Below are positions 53,651 to 62,788 of a stretch of DNA of 64,000 nt, one piece after another (within the stretch, counting starts at the first letter, position 1; the number at the start of each line of letters is the position of its first letter). This DNA comes from Lysobacter sp. Root76 (GTDB taxonomy: Bacteria; Pseudomonadota; Gammaproteobacteria; Xanthomonadales; Xanthomonadaceae): assembly GCF_001428685.1 (NCBI RefSeq), contig NZ_LMIK01000001.1, positions 40,549 to 104,548 on the forward strand, given 5' to 3'. The position numbers and the translations under genes are program-made. The notes beneath the pieces were generated by a model. The model ran no database searches, was not told the origin of the DNA, and was given only the letters and a program-made list of their open reading frames with translations.

Positions 53651-54739
53651 TCAGGGATTGGCCGGCTGATAGACCGACAACGCCCAACCCATGCGCTCGT
53701 GGCCGTACTGGTTCCAGATCGGGCTGCGGCCATTGCTGAAGCTGGAGTAGCGCGGTGCGCCGCTGCCGGTGCTGCCGCCCCACAGGCCGGCCGACACCGT
53801 GCCGCCGGTGTAGGTCGGATGGGTGTCGTCGGACTGGATGTAGTCGAACGAGCTGGAGGACGAGACGAACTTGGTGTTGGCGTCGCGCAAGGTCGGACGC
53901 AGCGTCACCGCGGTGCGGGTGATGTAGCTGGCCTCGCTTTCTCCGGATACGTAGCGCAGCGCGTCGGAATCGATCTGACCGTCGCCGTTGCTGTCGTAGT
54001 CCGCGCCCATGTACTGGGCGAAGCTGTCCGCGCACTGGAAGCCCTTCTGGCGGGCGTACTCGCACATCCAGTAGTTCATCTTGGCCATCGCCGGCAGGAA
54101 GCGGTCGCGCAGGTTCACGGTCTGGCCGGTGCTGGCGTCGCGGCACGAGCTCTGCACGTTGTCGGCGTTGTAGCCGGGGTAGTACAGGTTGGAAACGATC
54201 TTGAGCTTGGTGTTGGCGTGGGCGTTGACGTTGATGTAATCCATCGCCGCCGCCACGTAGGTCTTGCAGGAATTGACCGCCGCATCCAGCCCGCTGTAGT
54301 CGCAGGTGCCGGTCTGCGACTTGAAGCTCGAACGCGCCTGCAGGCCGTCGTTGCCGCACATCTCGAAGCTCACCACGCGGGTGGAGGCGGCCTGCATGTA
54401 GGAACGCTCGGCGACGATCTTGTTGTTGTAGACGTCGCTGGCCACGGCGCCGGACTTGGCGCGGCGGATGCTTTCGATGTCGGCGTTCCAGCGCGCCGAC
54501 AGGTATTCGGCGTCCACGGTCGGCGCCGAGTAACGCGCGGCATTGCTGATCGAGCCGTTGTAGCCGGCGAAGATCGAGTCGCCGTAGGCGACGACGCGGT
54601 ACTTGGTGCTGGTCCCGGCCCGGTCGATGGTCCACGACACATTCTGGTTGAGCGTGCTGGCCATGGCCGGGGCCGACAGCGCGAGCAGCGCCACAGCCGA
54701 GAGCCACCGCCCCGCCCTATTGCGGAACAGAGTCTTCAT
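53651..54739 (-). CDS. Secreted SGNH/GDSL hydrolase
   Basis: The 362-aa protein has a signal peptide (1-28; the start at 54739 follows a GGGGAATTAAGG ribosome site). SGNH blocks are present: GDS in VVAYGDSIFAGYNG (53-55), GND in FEMCGND (129-131) and DDTHPTYTGG (Asp304, His307). A Ca-binding-type loop DSNGDGQIDSD lies at 249-259. Cysteines in GTCDY, NSCKT, SSCRD, WMCEY and FQCAD suggest disulfides. It is probably an extracellular esterase or lipase of unknown substrate. The final part (SGAPRYSSFSNGRSPIWNQYGHERMGWALSVYQP) is atypical for a bacterial lipase. Confidence 0.88.
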   Translation of the reverse strand: MKTLFRNRAGRWLSAVALLALSAPAMASTLNQNVSWTIDRAGTSTKYRVVAYGDSIFAGYNGSISNAARYSAPTVDAEYLSARWNADIESIRRAKSGAVASDVYNNKIVAERSYMQAASTRVVSFEMCGNDGLQARSSFKSQTGTCDYSGLDAAVNSCKTYVAAAMDYINVNAHANTKLKIVSNLYYPGYNADNVQSSCRDASTGQTVNLRDRFLPAMAKMNYWMCEYARQKGFQCADSFAQYMGADYDSNGDGQIDSDALRYVSGESEASYITRTAVTLRPTLRDANTKFVSSSSSFDYIQSDDTHPTYTGGTVSAGLWGGSTGSGAPRYSSFSNGRSPIWNQYGHERMGWALSVYQPANP

Positions 54740-55213
54740 CCTTAATTCCCCTTCGAGATGGTGCGCCACGGACACCGGCTGGTGTCCGATGAGAAAACGC
54801 GAAACCCAACTGCGAAACTCGACTCACGATGAGAACGCCCCGAGCTTCGGGCATCCCTCCCCCCGCCATCGCCCCAGACGCTAGCGTACGGTCCAGGGTC
54901 GCGCAATGTGCGCTGCAACAGCCGCAATGGGCTGCATCACGTTTCCGCACATGGGCGGGAGAAATCCATAGTTCCAGCTGAGGACTCCACGCATCGACGC
55001 GGACGCAAAGCGCGAAGCTTCGCGTCCGCAAGCCGCAACGACCAAGTCGCGAGCCCAATCGCATCAAGCGCAAGACGTTCCTGCCCGATGCCCGCGCATG
55101 CAAGCCCGAATCCGCCTTCCTTGCAGCCAGATCACGTCGCCATAGCAATTCCTGTGTTAATAGCGAGCCCTTGCGGTATTCCAATAGCCATCCGCCCATC
55201 GGGGACGTAGCCA
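54740..55213. other. Intergenic gap with a hairpin, before the aldehyde oxidoreductase operon
   Basis: 474 bp without a credible gene. At 54999-55029 an inverted repeat (GCGGACGC / GCGTCCGC) surrounds a perfect GCGAAGCTTCGC palindrome. This may be a bidirectional terminator-like structure or an operator; no T-run follows. Promoters for the divergent genes are presumably here but not clearly recognisable. Confidence 0.5.
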
Positions 55214-55870
55214 ATGGAAGAAGACTCTCCGCTCAAGACCCGGGTAAGCCGGCGGCAGGTGTTGATCGCCGGCACCGTATCGGCCGCAGCCACGACCCTG
55301 CCCATGATCGCCACCCTGGCCAACGAGGCCACCGCATCCGCGGAAACCAAGCCACCGGTGATGTCGAAGGTCGGCTTCGAGGTCAACGGCAAGCGGCACA
55401 GCCTCGAACTCGACACGCGCACCACCCTGCTCGATGCCTTGCGCGAACACCTGCGCCTGACCGGCACCAAGAAGGGTTGCGACCACGGGCAATGCGGCGC
55501 CTGCACCGTGATCGTCGACGGGCGCCGGATCAACTCGTGCCTGACGCTGGCGGTGATGCACGAGGGCGCGCGCATCACCACCATTGAGGGGCTCGGCATA
55601 CCCGGACTCCTGCACCCGATGCAGGCGGCATTCGTGAAGCACGACGGTTACCAGTGCGGGTACTGCACGCCGGGACAGATCTGTTCGGCGGTCGCGATGA
55701 TCGATGAGGTGAAGGCCGGCATCCCCAGCCACGTCACCGAGAATCTGCAGGCGAAGCCACGATTGACCGCCGCCGAGGTGCGCGAACGCATGAGCGGCAA
55801 CATCTGCCGCTGCGGCGCCTATTCCAACATCGTCGACGCCATCGGCGAAGCGGCCGGAGGCCTGTCATGA
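55214..55870 (+). CDS. paoA: Aldehyde oxidoreductase Fe-S subunit (Tat-exported)
   Basis: PaoA is the two-cluster 2Fe-2S subunit of a periplasmic molybdenum aldehyde oxidoreductase. The 218-aa protein has a Tat-type signal ([16 protein letters not shown], residues about 12-27). Cluster I ligands are in [16 protein letters not shown] and SCLTLAV, and cluster II ligands in [12 protein letters not shown] and [13 protein letters not shown]. Its stop overlaps the ATG of the next gene by 4 bases. The layout matches E. coli yagTSR (paoABC). The complex probably oxidises aromatic aldehydes to acids; substrate is not shown by sequence. Confidence 0.95.
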   Translation: MEEDSPLKTRVSRRQVLIAGTVSAAATTLPMIATLANEATASAETKPPVMSKVGFEVNGKRHSLELDTRTTLLDALREHLRLTGTKKGCDHGQCGACTVIVDGRRINSCLTLAVMHEGARITTIEGLGIPGLLHPMQAAFVKHDGYQCGYCTPGQICSAVAMIDEVKAGIPSHVTENLQAKPRLTAAEVRERMSGNICRCGAYSNIVDAIGEAAGGLS

Positions 55871-56823
55871 AGGCCTTCGCCTACGAACGCGCGCGCACGC
55901 CGGCCGAAGCCGCGGCCGCCGTGGCGGCCACGCCGGGTGCGCGCTTCATCGCCGGCGGCACCAACCTGCTGGACCTGATGAAACTGGAAATCGAGACGCC
56001 GCCCCATCTGGTCGACGTGAACGGCATCGGGCTCGACGCGATCGCCAAAACCCGGGACGGCGGGCTGCGGATCGGCGCGCTGGTACGCAACACCGACCTG
56101 GCGGCCGACCGCCAGGTGCGCCGCGATTACCCGGTGCTCGCGCGGGCGCTGCTGTCCGGCGCGTCCGGACAGTTGCGCAACCGCGCGACGACCGCAGGTA
56201 ACCTGCTGCAGCGCACGCGCTGCCCGTATTTCTACGATCCCCACCAGCCTTGCAACAAGCGCCGTCCCGGCAGCGGCTGTTCGGCCCTGGAAGGCTTCAG
56301 CCGCCACAACGCCATCGTCGGCACCAGCCAGGCCTGCATCGCCACCCATCCCAGCGACATGGCGGTGGCCATGCGCGTGCTCGACGCCGTCGTGGAAACC
56401 GTGGACCCGCAAGGCCAGTCCCGCAGCATTCCCATCGCCGACCTGCACCGCCTGCCCGGCGACACGCCACAGATCGAGCACAATCTGAAGCCCGCAGAGC
56501 TGATCACCGCGGTCACCCTGCCCAAACCGGTCGGCGGCCGGCAGATCTATCGCAAGGTGCGCGACCGCGCGTCGTACGCCTTCGCGCTGGTGTCGGTGGC
56601 GGCCATCGTCCAGCGCGACGGCAGCGGCCGGGTCGCGCTGGGCGGCGTGGCGCACAAACCGTGGCGCGTGGACGCCGCCGACGCAGCCATGCCGCAGGGC
56701 GCCAAGGCGGTCGCCGCGGCGCTGCTGGATGGCGCGCGCACCACCCACGACAACGCCTTCAAGCAGCCGCTGGTCGAACGCACGATCGCCGCCGTGCTGG
56801 TCGACGCAGGGAGGTCCGCATGA
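55867..56823 (+). CDS. paoB: Aldehyde oxidoreductase FAD subunit
   Basis: The 318-aa FAD-binding subunit has the flavin motif [17 protein letters not shown] (about residues 27-43) and the 4Fe-4S cysteine cluster typical of Pao[23 protein letters not shown], then CIATHPSDM. The C-terminal half is the CO-dehydrogenase flavoprotein C-domain. It overlaps paoA and paoC by 4 bases each (ATGA), so all three subunits are probably made in fixed ratio. Confidence 0.95.
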   Translation: MKAFAYERARTPAEAAAAVAATPGARFIAGGTNLLDLMKLEIETPPHLVDVNGIGLDAIAKTRDGGLRIGALVRNTDLAADRQVRRDYPVLARALLSGASGQLRNRATTAGNLLQRTRCPYFYDPHQPCNKRRPGSGCSALEGFSRHNAIVGTSQACIATHPSDMAVAMRVLDAVVETVDPQGQSRSIPIADLHRLPGDTPQIEHNLKPAELITAVTLPKPVGGRQIYRKVRDRASYAFALVSVAAIVQRDGSGRVALGGVAHKPWRVDAADAAMPQGAKAVAAALLDGARTTHDNAFKQPLVERTIAAVLVDAGRSA

Positions 56824-59012
56824 AGTTCGACCAGCCCGCGACCACCAATCCGATCGACCAGGGCAAGGTGATCGGCAAGGCCACCGATCGCATCGACGGC
56901 CCGCTCAAGACCACCGGAACCGCCCCCTACGCCTACGAGCGCCACGACGTCGTGCCCAACCAGGCCTACGGCTACGTGGTCGGCGCCGGCATCGCCAAGG
57001 GCCGGATCGCCCTCCTCGACGACAGCGCCGCACGCAAGGCGCCCGGGGTGCTGGCGGTGGTGACGGCGAAGAACGCCGGCAAGCTCGGCAAGGGCAAGTT
57101 CAATACCGCCAAGCTGCTGGGCGGGCCGGACATCCAGCACTACCACCAGGCCGTGGCGGTGGTCGTCGCCGAGACCTTCGAGCAGGCGCGCGCCGCCGCG
57201 CAGACGATCCGGGTGGACTACGTGCGCGCCAAGGGCGCCTACGACCTGGAGAAAGCCAAGGCCGGCGCGATCGCGCCGAAGAACGAAAAGCCCGACAGCG
57301 ACGCCGGCGACTTCGCGACGGCGTTCGAAGCGGCGCCGGTCCAGTTCGACGGCACCTACACCACGCCGGACGAATCGCACGCCATGATGGAGCCGCACGC
57401 CTCCATCGCCGCGTGGGACGGCGACCAGCTCACTGTTTGGACGTCGAACCAGATGATCGACTGGGGCGTCGGCGATCTGTCTGCCACCCTGGGCATACCG
57501 AAGAAGAACGTGCGCCTGATGTCGCCCTACATCGGCGGCGGCTTCGGCGGCAAATTGTTCCTGCGCGCCGACGCGTTGCTGGCGGCGCTGGGCGCCCGCG
57601 CGGCGCGGCGGCCGGTCAAGGTCGCGCTGCAGCGCCCGTTGATGATCAACAACACCACCCATCGGCCGGCGACTATCCAACGCGTTCGCCTGGGCGCCGG
57701 CCGGGACGGCAAGCTCACCGCCATCGGCCATGAAAGCTGGTCCGGCGATCTGCCGGGCGGCGGCCTCGAAGTGGCCGTGCAGCAGACCCGCCTGCTCTAC
57801 GCCGGCGCGAACCGCATGACCCGCATGCGGCTGGCCACGCTGGACCTGCCCGAAGGCAACGCGATGCGCGCACCCGGCGAAGCTCCCGGCCTGATGGTGT
57901 TGGAAGCGGCGATGGACGAGATGGCCGAAAAACTGGGCATGGACCCGGTCGAGTTCCGCATCCTCAACGACACCCAGGTCGACCCGGAGCAACCGCAGCG
58001 CCCGTTCTCGCAGCGGCGCCTGGTCGAATGCCTGCGTACCGGCGCCGAGCGCTTCGGCTGGAACAAGCGCTCGGCGAAACCCGGCAGCGTCCGCGACGGG
58101 CGCTGGCTGGTGGGCATGGGCGTGGCCGCCGCGTTCCGCAACAACCTGCTCACCCGGTCCGCCGCCCGCGTGCGGCTGGACGACAAAGGTATGGTCACAG
58201 TCGAAACCGACATGACCGATATCGGCACCGGCACCTACACGATCATCGCCCAGACCGCCGCCGAAATGATGGGCGTGCCGCTGCAGCGCGTGGCCGTGCG
58301 CCTGGGCGATTCCGCCTTCCCGGTCTCGTGCGGCTCCGGCGGGCAATGGGGCGCGAACAACTCCACCTCCGGCGTGTACGCGGCCTGCATCAAGTTGCGC
58401 GAGGCCGTGGCGCACAAGCTCGGCTTCGACGCCGCCACTGCCGAATTCTCCGACGGCCGCGTGCGCGACGGAACGCGCCAAGCCTCACTGGCGGACGCGG
58501 CGAAGGACGGCGAACTGGTGGCCGAGGACGCCATCGAGTACGGCGACCTGGACAAGAAATTCCAGCAATCCACCTTCGGCGCGCACTTCTGCGAAGTCGG
58601 CGTGGACGCGGCCACCGGCGAGGTCCGGGTGCGCCGCATGCTGGCGGTGTGCGCGGCCGGCCGCATCCTCAACCCGAAATCGGCGCGAAGCCAGGTCATC
58701 GGCGCGATGACCATGGGCGTGGGCGCGGCGCTGATGGAAGAGCTGGCGATAGACAAGCGGCTGGGCTATTTCGTCAACCACGACTTGGCCAGCTACGAAG
58801 TACCCGTGCACGCCGACATCCCGCACCAGGACGTGATCTTCCTCGACGAGACCGACCCGATCTCCTCGCCGATGAAGGCCAAAGGCGTCGGCGAACTGGG
58901 CATCTGCGGCGTCGGCGCGGCGGTGGCGAACGCCATCCACAACGCGACCGGCTTCCGCGTCCGCCACTACCCGATCACGCTGGACAAGCTGCTCGATCAC
59001 CTCCCGGCGTGA
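56820..59012 (+). CDS. paoC: Aldehyde oxidoreductase molybdopterin subunit
   Basis: The 730-aa catalytic subunit binds molybdopterin cytosine dinucleotide. Recognisable blocks are the start [33 protein letters not shown], the MoCo region with [27 protein letters not shown] and [40 protein letters not shown], and the catalytic Glu context [19 protein letters not shown] near the C-terminus. The ATG at 56820 overlaps the paoB stop. The much longer open frame upstream of 56820 is not used. No molybdenum-cofactor maturation chaperone adjoins. Confidence 0.95.
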   Translation: MKFDQPATTNPIDQGKVIGKATDRIDGPLKTTGTAPYAYERHDVVPNQAYGYVVGAGIAKGRIALLDDSAARKAPGVLAVVTAKNAGKLGKGKFNTAKLLGGPDIQHYHQAVAVVVAETFEQARAAAQTIRVDYVRAKGAYDLEKAKAGAIAPKNEKPDSDAGDFATAFEAAPVQFDGTYTTPDESHAMMEPHASIAAWDGDQLTVWTSNQMIDWGVGDLSATLGIPKKNVRLMSPYIGGGFGGKLFLRADALLAALGARAARRPVKVALQRPLMINNTTHRPATIQRVRLGAGRDGKLTAIGHESWSGDLPGGGLEVAVQQTRLLYAGANRMTRMRLATLDLPEGNAMRAPGEAPGLMVLEAAMDEMAEKLGMDPVEFRILNDTQVDPEQPQRPFSQRRLVECLRTGAERFGWNKRSAKPGSVRDGRWLVGMGVAAAFRNNLLTRSAARVRLDDKGMVTVETDMTDIGTGTYTIIAQTAAEMMGVPLQRVAVRLGDSAFPVSCGSGGQWGANNSTSGVYAACIKLREAVAHKLGFDAATAEFSDGRVRDGTRQASLADAAKDGELVAEDAIEYGDLDKKFQQSTFGAHFCEVGVDAATGEVRVRRMLAVCAAGRILNPKSARSQVIGAMTMGVGAALMEELAIDKRLGYFVNHDLASYEVPVHADIPHQDVIFLDETDPISSPMKAKGVGELGICGVGAAVANAIHNATGFRVRHYPITLDKLLDHLPA

Positions 59013-59183
59013 TCGCGGCGGCGCCGCCCGGCAGCCGCCGCCCTGGCCCGCGCGACCTCGCCGTCGCGGCCCGGCACGACGCTCGCCGGGCCGCTATTGC
59101 GCAGGAACGGCGGACCCAGCCCGTCGAACGACAGGATGGATCGATTTCATCCGCCGCTTCCAACGGCAGCGCTCGAGGCCGCG

Positions 59184-59348
59184 CTAGGCCGCGCGTCCTC
59201 GGCCGCGGAAGAAGGAGATCGCCGCCAGCACCAGGAACACCACGAACAGAATCCAGGCGATCTGGGTGGCCGCTCCGGCAATGCCGGTGAATCCGAGCAC
59301 GCCGGCGATCAAGGCGATGACCAGGAAGACCAGGGCGTAATTGAGCAT
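59184..59348 (-). CDS. DUF1328 small membrane protein (YtjA family)
   Basis: The 54-aa protein has two short membrane helices ([47 protein letters not shown]) and a basic tail. Length and sequence match the DUF1328/YtjA family. GAGGA lies about 7 bases before the ATG at 59348; frames extending to 59492 lack support. Family members often respond to osmotic stress, but a mechanism is not known. Confidence 0.93.
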   Translation of the reverse strand: MLNYALVFLVIALIAGVLGFTGIAGAATQIAWILFVVFLVLAAISFFRGRGRAA

Positions 59349-59544
59349 GGCGGTATCCTCATTGGACCGGTGATCCATCGTCCGGCAGCGACCGCTATGG
59401 CGCCGTATACGCGGACAGCCCTTCTCGTGGCGAGGCCTTAACGCTGCCGCGGCCCGCCACGCCGCTTTACGTCGCGGCCAGCCGCGCTTCACGTATCGCG
59501 CATCAAAGCCGCCCTAGGCTGGAGGCCGCCGATTCGGCCCTGCG

Positions 59545-60348
59545 ATGGCCATCATGACCCGCCGAAAAACCTTCAAGATCGCGACGTTCAACGTGAACGG
59601 CATCGGCGCCCGCCTGCCGCATCTGCTGGCGTGGCTGGCCAAGGAAAAACCGGACGTGGTCGCGCTGCAGGAACTGAAGGCCTCGGATGCGGCGTTCCCA
59701 GCCGCGGCGCTGGAGGACGCAGGCTATGGCGCCGTTTGGCACGGGCAGAGATCCTGGAACGGGGTGGCCTTGTTGGCGCGCGGGCTGATACCGATCGAGA
59801 GCCGGCGTGGCCTGCCCGGAGACCCCGAGGACGAACAGAGCCGGTACATCGAGGCGGTAGCGCACGGCATCGTGGTCGCCGGCATCTACCTGCCCAACGG
59901 CAACCCGCAGCCCGGCCCCAAATTCGACTACAAACTCAAGTGGATGCAACCGCTCAGCCGCCGCGCCAAGACCTTGGTGGCGCTGCCCGATCCGGTCGCG
60001 CTGGTGGGGGATTTCAACGTCATCCCCACCGACGAAGACGTGTACGACCCCAAAGCCTGGCGCAAGGACGCCCTGATCCAGCCCGAGGTCCGGGACGCCT
60101 ATGGGCGCCTGCTGGATCAAGGATGGACGGACGCATTGCGCAAGGTTTACGGCGACCGGCGCATCTATACCTTCTGGGACTATTTCCGTCAGCACGCCGA
60201 ACGCGACCGCGGGCTGCGCATCGACCATCTGCTGCTCAACCCGGCCCTGGCCAAACGCCTGCAGGACGCGGGCGTGGATCGCTGGGTCCGACTGCAGGAA
60301 AAAGCCAGCGATCATGCTCCGGCCTGGGTCGAAGTCGGTTTGGTCTAA
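59545..60348 (+). CDS. xthA: Exodeoxyribonuclease III
   Basis: XthA is a 3'-5' exonuclease and AP endonuclease for base-excision repair. The 267-aa protein carries the family blocks FNVNGIGARLPHLLAWL (near the start), VALQELKASDAAFP with the metal-binding Glu, GIYLPNGNP, LVGDFNVIPTDEDVYDP (Asp/Asn of the active site), LRIDHLLL and SDHAPAWVE with the catalytic His. An in-frame ATG at 59554 is an alternative start. The DNA after it changes composition. Confidence 0.96.
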   Translation: MAIMTRRKTFKIATFNVNGIGARLPHLLAWLAKEKPDVVALQELKASDAAFPAAALEDAGYGAVWHGQRSWNGVALLARGLIPIESRRGLPGDPEDEQSRYIEAVAHGIVVAGIYLPNGNPQPGPKFDYKLKWMQPLSRRAKTLVALPDPVALVGDFNVIPTDEDVYDPKAWRKDALIQPEVRDAYGRLLDQGWTDALRKVYGDRRIYTFWDYFRQHAERDRGLRIDHLLLNPALAKRLQDAGVDRWVRLQEKASDHAPAWVEVGLV

Positions 60349-60681
60349 CCTGCGCACGTCGCGACGCAATCGTGACCGCTGCTACGGAAGGCCGACCATG
60401 CACTCACCGTTGCCGCCGAAAGAAACCGGATTGCGGCAGCCCTTCGGACCGACGCGGACACCAAAAAGCAGGAAGCCCTGATTTCGTGGGATTTTCCGCC
60501 TTTCGCGGTCCTCTCGGGACCGTTTTATGGTGGAGATGGGCTCCCCCAAATTGGGCGCTGCAAGGCTGATTTCGCGCAGGGTTCGACTTCTCTACAACGA
60601 TTCAATGCCCCCAGATGTGCCCCCAGCAGATCGCCCTCGACACTGCTCATCAAGCGGATCTAGAAGACATGCGAGCCGACA
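60349..60681. other. Junction between core genes and the Rhs-tail region
   Basis: 333 bp with no supported gene. Two direct copies of TGCCCCCAG lie at 60606-60614 and 60618-60626, 3 bp apart. On the minus strand CCATCTCCACCA (complement of TGGTGGAGATGG near 60524-60535) resembles the 3' end of a tRNA or tmRNA, but no T-arm follows at the expected place. The site is a candidate attachment-site remnant only. Confidence 0.4.
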
Positions 60682-61041
60682 CTACTTCAGCCGAACGGTG
60701 TCGAACAGATAGTTGACGAATTCCTGATGAAGGCCCTCCCCCAAGGGCTCGCCGTCCTCATTCACAAGATGAACTCTGCCCTTTTTCACCATCTCGGTCG
60801 CCCCATCAATGATGCTTAGAGCACTCACCAAAAGTCCTCGAAAGCATTCATTTAGAACGGCGCGCACCGCACTACTCTCGACACCGGCTTTCTCAAAAGC
60901 TTCACGCATGCGGATACAGCCGTCTTTTTCCTCCATCCATAGCAGGTCTGCTTTATCCGCCGTAAGGGAGTCCGTAGATGTTTGCGACCAGGCATCAAGA
61001 ACCACTGCTAGATCATGAAAAAAATCTGACTTCTCAACCAT
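60682..61041 (-). CDS. Unknown protein in the Rhs-tail region
   Basis: Not recognised. The ATG at 61041 is chosen because TGAGG lies about 8 bases upstream; a GTG at 61092 is possible. The 119-aa protein is acidic and helical (MVEKSDFFHDLAVVLDAWSQTSTDSLTADKADLLWMEEKDGCIRMREAFEKAGVESSAVRAVLNECFRGLLVSALSIIDG), soluble, without a signal peptide. Codon use is less GC-biased than the core genes. Its place behind an Rhs gene suggests an orphan immunity protein, but no family match supports this. Confidence 0.6.
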   Translation of the reverse strand: MVEKSDFFHDLAVVLDAWSQTSTDSLTADKADLLWMEEKDGCIRMREAFEKAGVESSAVRAVLNECFRGLLVSALSIIDGATEMVKKGRVHLVNEDGEPLGEGLHQEFVNYLFDTVRLK

Positions 61042-61181
61042 AGCTAAAACCTCAGTATCCCAGCCAAATGAAATTTCCGCCGTACTAAGCACTCATGCCC
61101 GTCATCTGACTGCCGCGCGCGAGGACGGTCAACGGCAGAACAACAGGCATGGCATGAGCAGCAAGGCAGCCAGCCACCTTC

Positions 61182-61415
61182 CTATTTACGAAGAGCCTCG
61201 CTGAGCCGATCCTTTGCTAGCTTATCCCCCTGACTAGCTGCCTTCTCAAGCCAAAACCTCGCGCGACCTGGCGCATACCTGTCCTGAGTGGGATCCATAT
61301 AGCTCATCCCCGCGTTGTACTGGCCCACCGGGTCGCCATTCTCGGCCGCAAGCGAAGAAATCCCCCTAACCATCCATAACCTCCTGGGTAGAGCTTCATC
61401 CGGCCCTGATGGCAA
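61182..61415 (-). pseudogene. Sel1-repeat fragment, probably a decayed immunity-type gene
   Basis: The reading frame (about 77 codons) carries a Sel1-like repeat, SLAAENGDPVGQYNAG...GRARFWLEKAASQGDKLAKDRLSEALRK, and no convincing start: an ATG at 61373 is the first Met, while the frame begins at a TTG. Proteins with this Sel1 pattern commonly accompany Rhs/contact-dependent toxins. The N-terminal part is absent here, so it reads as a truncated relic. Confidence 0.5.
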
Positions 61416-61460
61416 TCGAGCCGATTCTCAAGCGGAGTCATTAGCACCCTGGCTTTTGAC

Positions 61461-61832
61461 CTATTCAATTGGCCCGTCGTCGACGAGCAGCCAGCGACCA
61501 TCTCCCCAGTTGTACAGGAACTCAACTTTTCGATCGGAAAGGACTTGTCCATTGCGCATGACCACACCCTTAAGCCAACCATGTTTGATCGCAACTTCTT
61601 TTCTCGCAGTCGCCTCATACACGACAACCTGAGAGAATGATTTGTAATCACCATCAGCTCGATAGGTAACGGTGGGTACAACATCGATCCCAGAGGGCAC
61701 CCTGACCTTCGCAAGCCTCCGAAAGTCATCCTTGACAGTCGCGTCGCCTGGATATCCTTCGCAGCCGCAAGCAAGCAAGACAAAAGCTGCCAACGTCGCA
61801 CCCTGTAGTGTCTTGTAAGTTATTTCGAACAT
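61461..61832 (-). CDS. Putative lipoprotein in the Rhs-tail region
   Basis: The 123-aa protein has an N-terminal lipoprotein signal (TLAAFVLLAC, lipobox LLAC) when started at the ATG at 61832, then CEGYPGDATVKDDFRRLAKVRVPSG and a beta-rich domain ending FLYNWGDGRWLLVDDGPIE. Not recognised. Immediately upstream is a short GC-richer segment. It could be an immunity or envelope protein; no evidence settles this. Confidence 0.6.
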   Translation of the reverse strand: MFEITYKTLQGATLAAFVLLACGCEGYPGDATVKDDFRRLAKVRVPSGIDVVPTVTYRADGDYKSFSQVVVYEATARKEVAIKHGWLKGVVMRNGQVLSDRKVEFLYNWGDGRWLLVDDGPIE

Positions 61833-62051
61833 GCCCGAGCGCACCCTTGATCAAGCCGCCGCTGGTGGCCAGCATCGAGGCCGAGGTTACCGGCGCTGTC
61901 GCGGATGTAGCTGAGTCAGACATGCCCAGAAATCGCTCCAGCAATGCAAATCACGCCGGACCTCAACGGACTGAGCAAATCGCAATTATTCGAATGGGCA
62001 AGCCAAACCCTGAAGCCATGAGCACCCTAAGCTAACGCCACACCAATATCT

Positions 62052-62322
62052 TCACTTATCTTCTCGGGCAAATATTTTCCCTAAAAGCAGACCTATCGCA
62101 TAGAACTCAAACACACCGAGAAGAACTGCCATCCCACATTCAATGTCCGACCTCAGCTTATCAGGCCAACCCCATAGCCCTTGAAAATAATCAGCCAAGA
62201 TATCATCGACAAGCCGCTCCCGATATTGCAGGTGTCATGATACAGCCGGCAGAGTCCTGCCCGCCCTTGAGAGCATCACGCTCAAGACGCGCCACTTCCT
62301 CCGCGGAGAATGCAATAGTCAT
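62052..62322 (-). pseudogene. Frameshifted small gene in the Rhs-tail region
   Basis: From an ATG at 62322 the frame reads MTIAFSAEEVARLERDALKGGQDSAGC and then stops 39 codons on. In the next phase the sequence continues as RERLVDDILADYFQGLWGWPDKLRSDIECGMAVLLGVFEFYAIGLLLGKIFAREDK to a stop at 62052. The span is one base off a multiple of three, consistent with a single indel. The N-terminal motif AEEVARLERDALKG resembles Sel1-type immunity proteins of Rhs loci. This is an inference from two half-frames. Confidence 0.5.
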
Positions 62323-62468
62323 CAGACGCACTAGTAGGCGGAGGACTGCATGCAGGAAAGCTAGCTCCAATAGCAAGCAACAAAAAGAACATTCACTGGA
62401 AACGGGAATTAACTCTCACCCCCTTCCCTGCAAAAAGTAATTCGCCCCCTACTGGCCCTATTAGCCTG

Positions 62469-62786
62469 CTATCCCTGCTTATCTCGCGGAGGAATTCCGG
62501 CAACCAATGCAGCCGCTGCAATGACCGCTGAAAGAGAAAAACGAAACCAATCGAGCCCATTCCTATACGCGACAATGCCGCTGATAAAGTCGCTGGTCGA
62601 GTACATCTCTGCTCGAGGCGCCTGCGCGACCACCCTTACTGCAGCATCCATATAAAAGTACAACAAAAATGCTGACCAACTCGCAATACCAACCGCATAG
62701 ATTGCCCGGGTCGCCCCTCCCTTTCCAGAAAAGGCCACCCACAGACCAAGCAAAAAAACCAATGAAGAAATTATAAATATAATCAT
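62469..62786 (-). CDS. Candidate membrane immunity protein of the Rhs toxin
   Basis: The 105-aa protein starts at an ATG (62786) with GGAG about 10 bases upstream, only 3 bp past the Rhs stop codon. It has three likely membrane helices: about residues 1-18 (MIIFIISSLVFLLGLWVAF), about 27-46 (IYAVGIASWSAFLLYFYM) and about 75-98 (FRFSLSAVIAAAALVAGI). No family is recognised. Position immediately after a polymorphic toxin is the standard place for the immunity gene. Confidence 0.65.
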   Translation of the reverse strand: MIIFIISSLVFLLGLWVAFSGKGGATRAIYAVGIASWSAFLLYFYMDAAVRVVAQAPRAEMYSTSDFISGIVAYRNGLDWFRFSLSAVIAAAALVAGIPPRDKQG

Positions 62787-62788
62787 GA

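Noticed and set aside
56250..56819. Upstream extension of the paoC frame to 56250
   Set aside because: The extension lies inside paoB in another phase and is low-complexity; the ATG at 56820 overlapping the paoB stop is the natural start.
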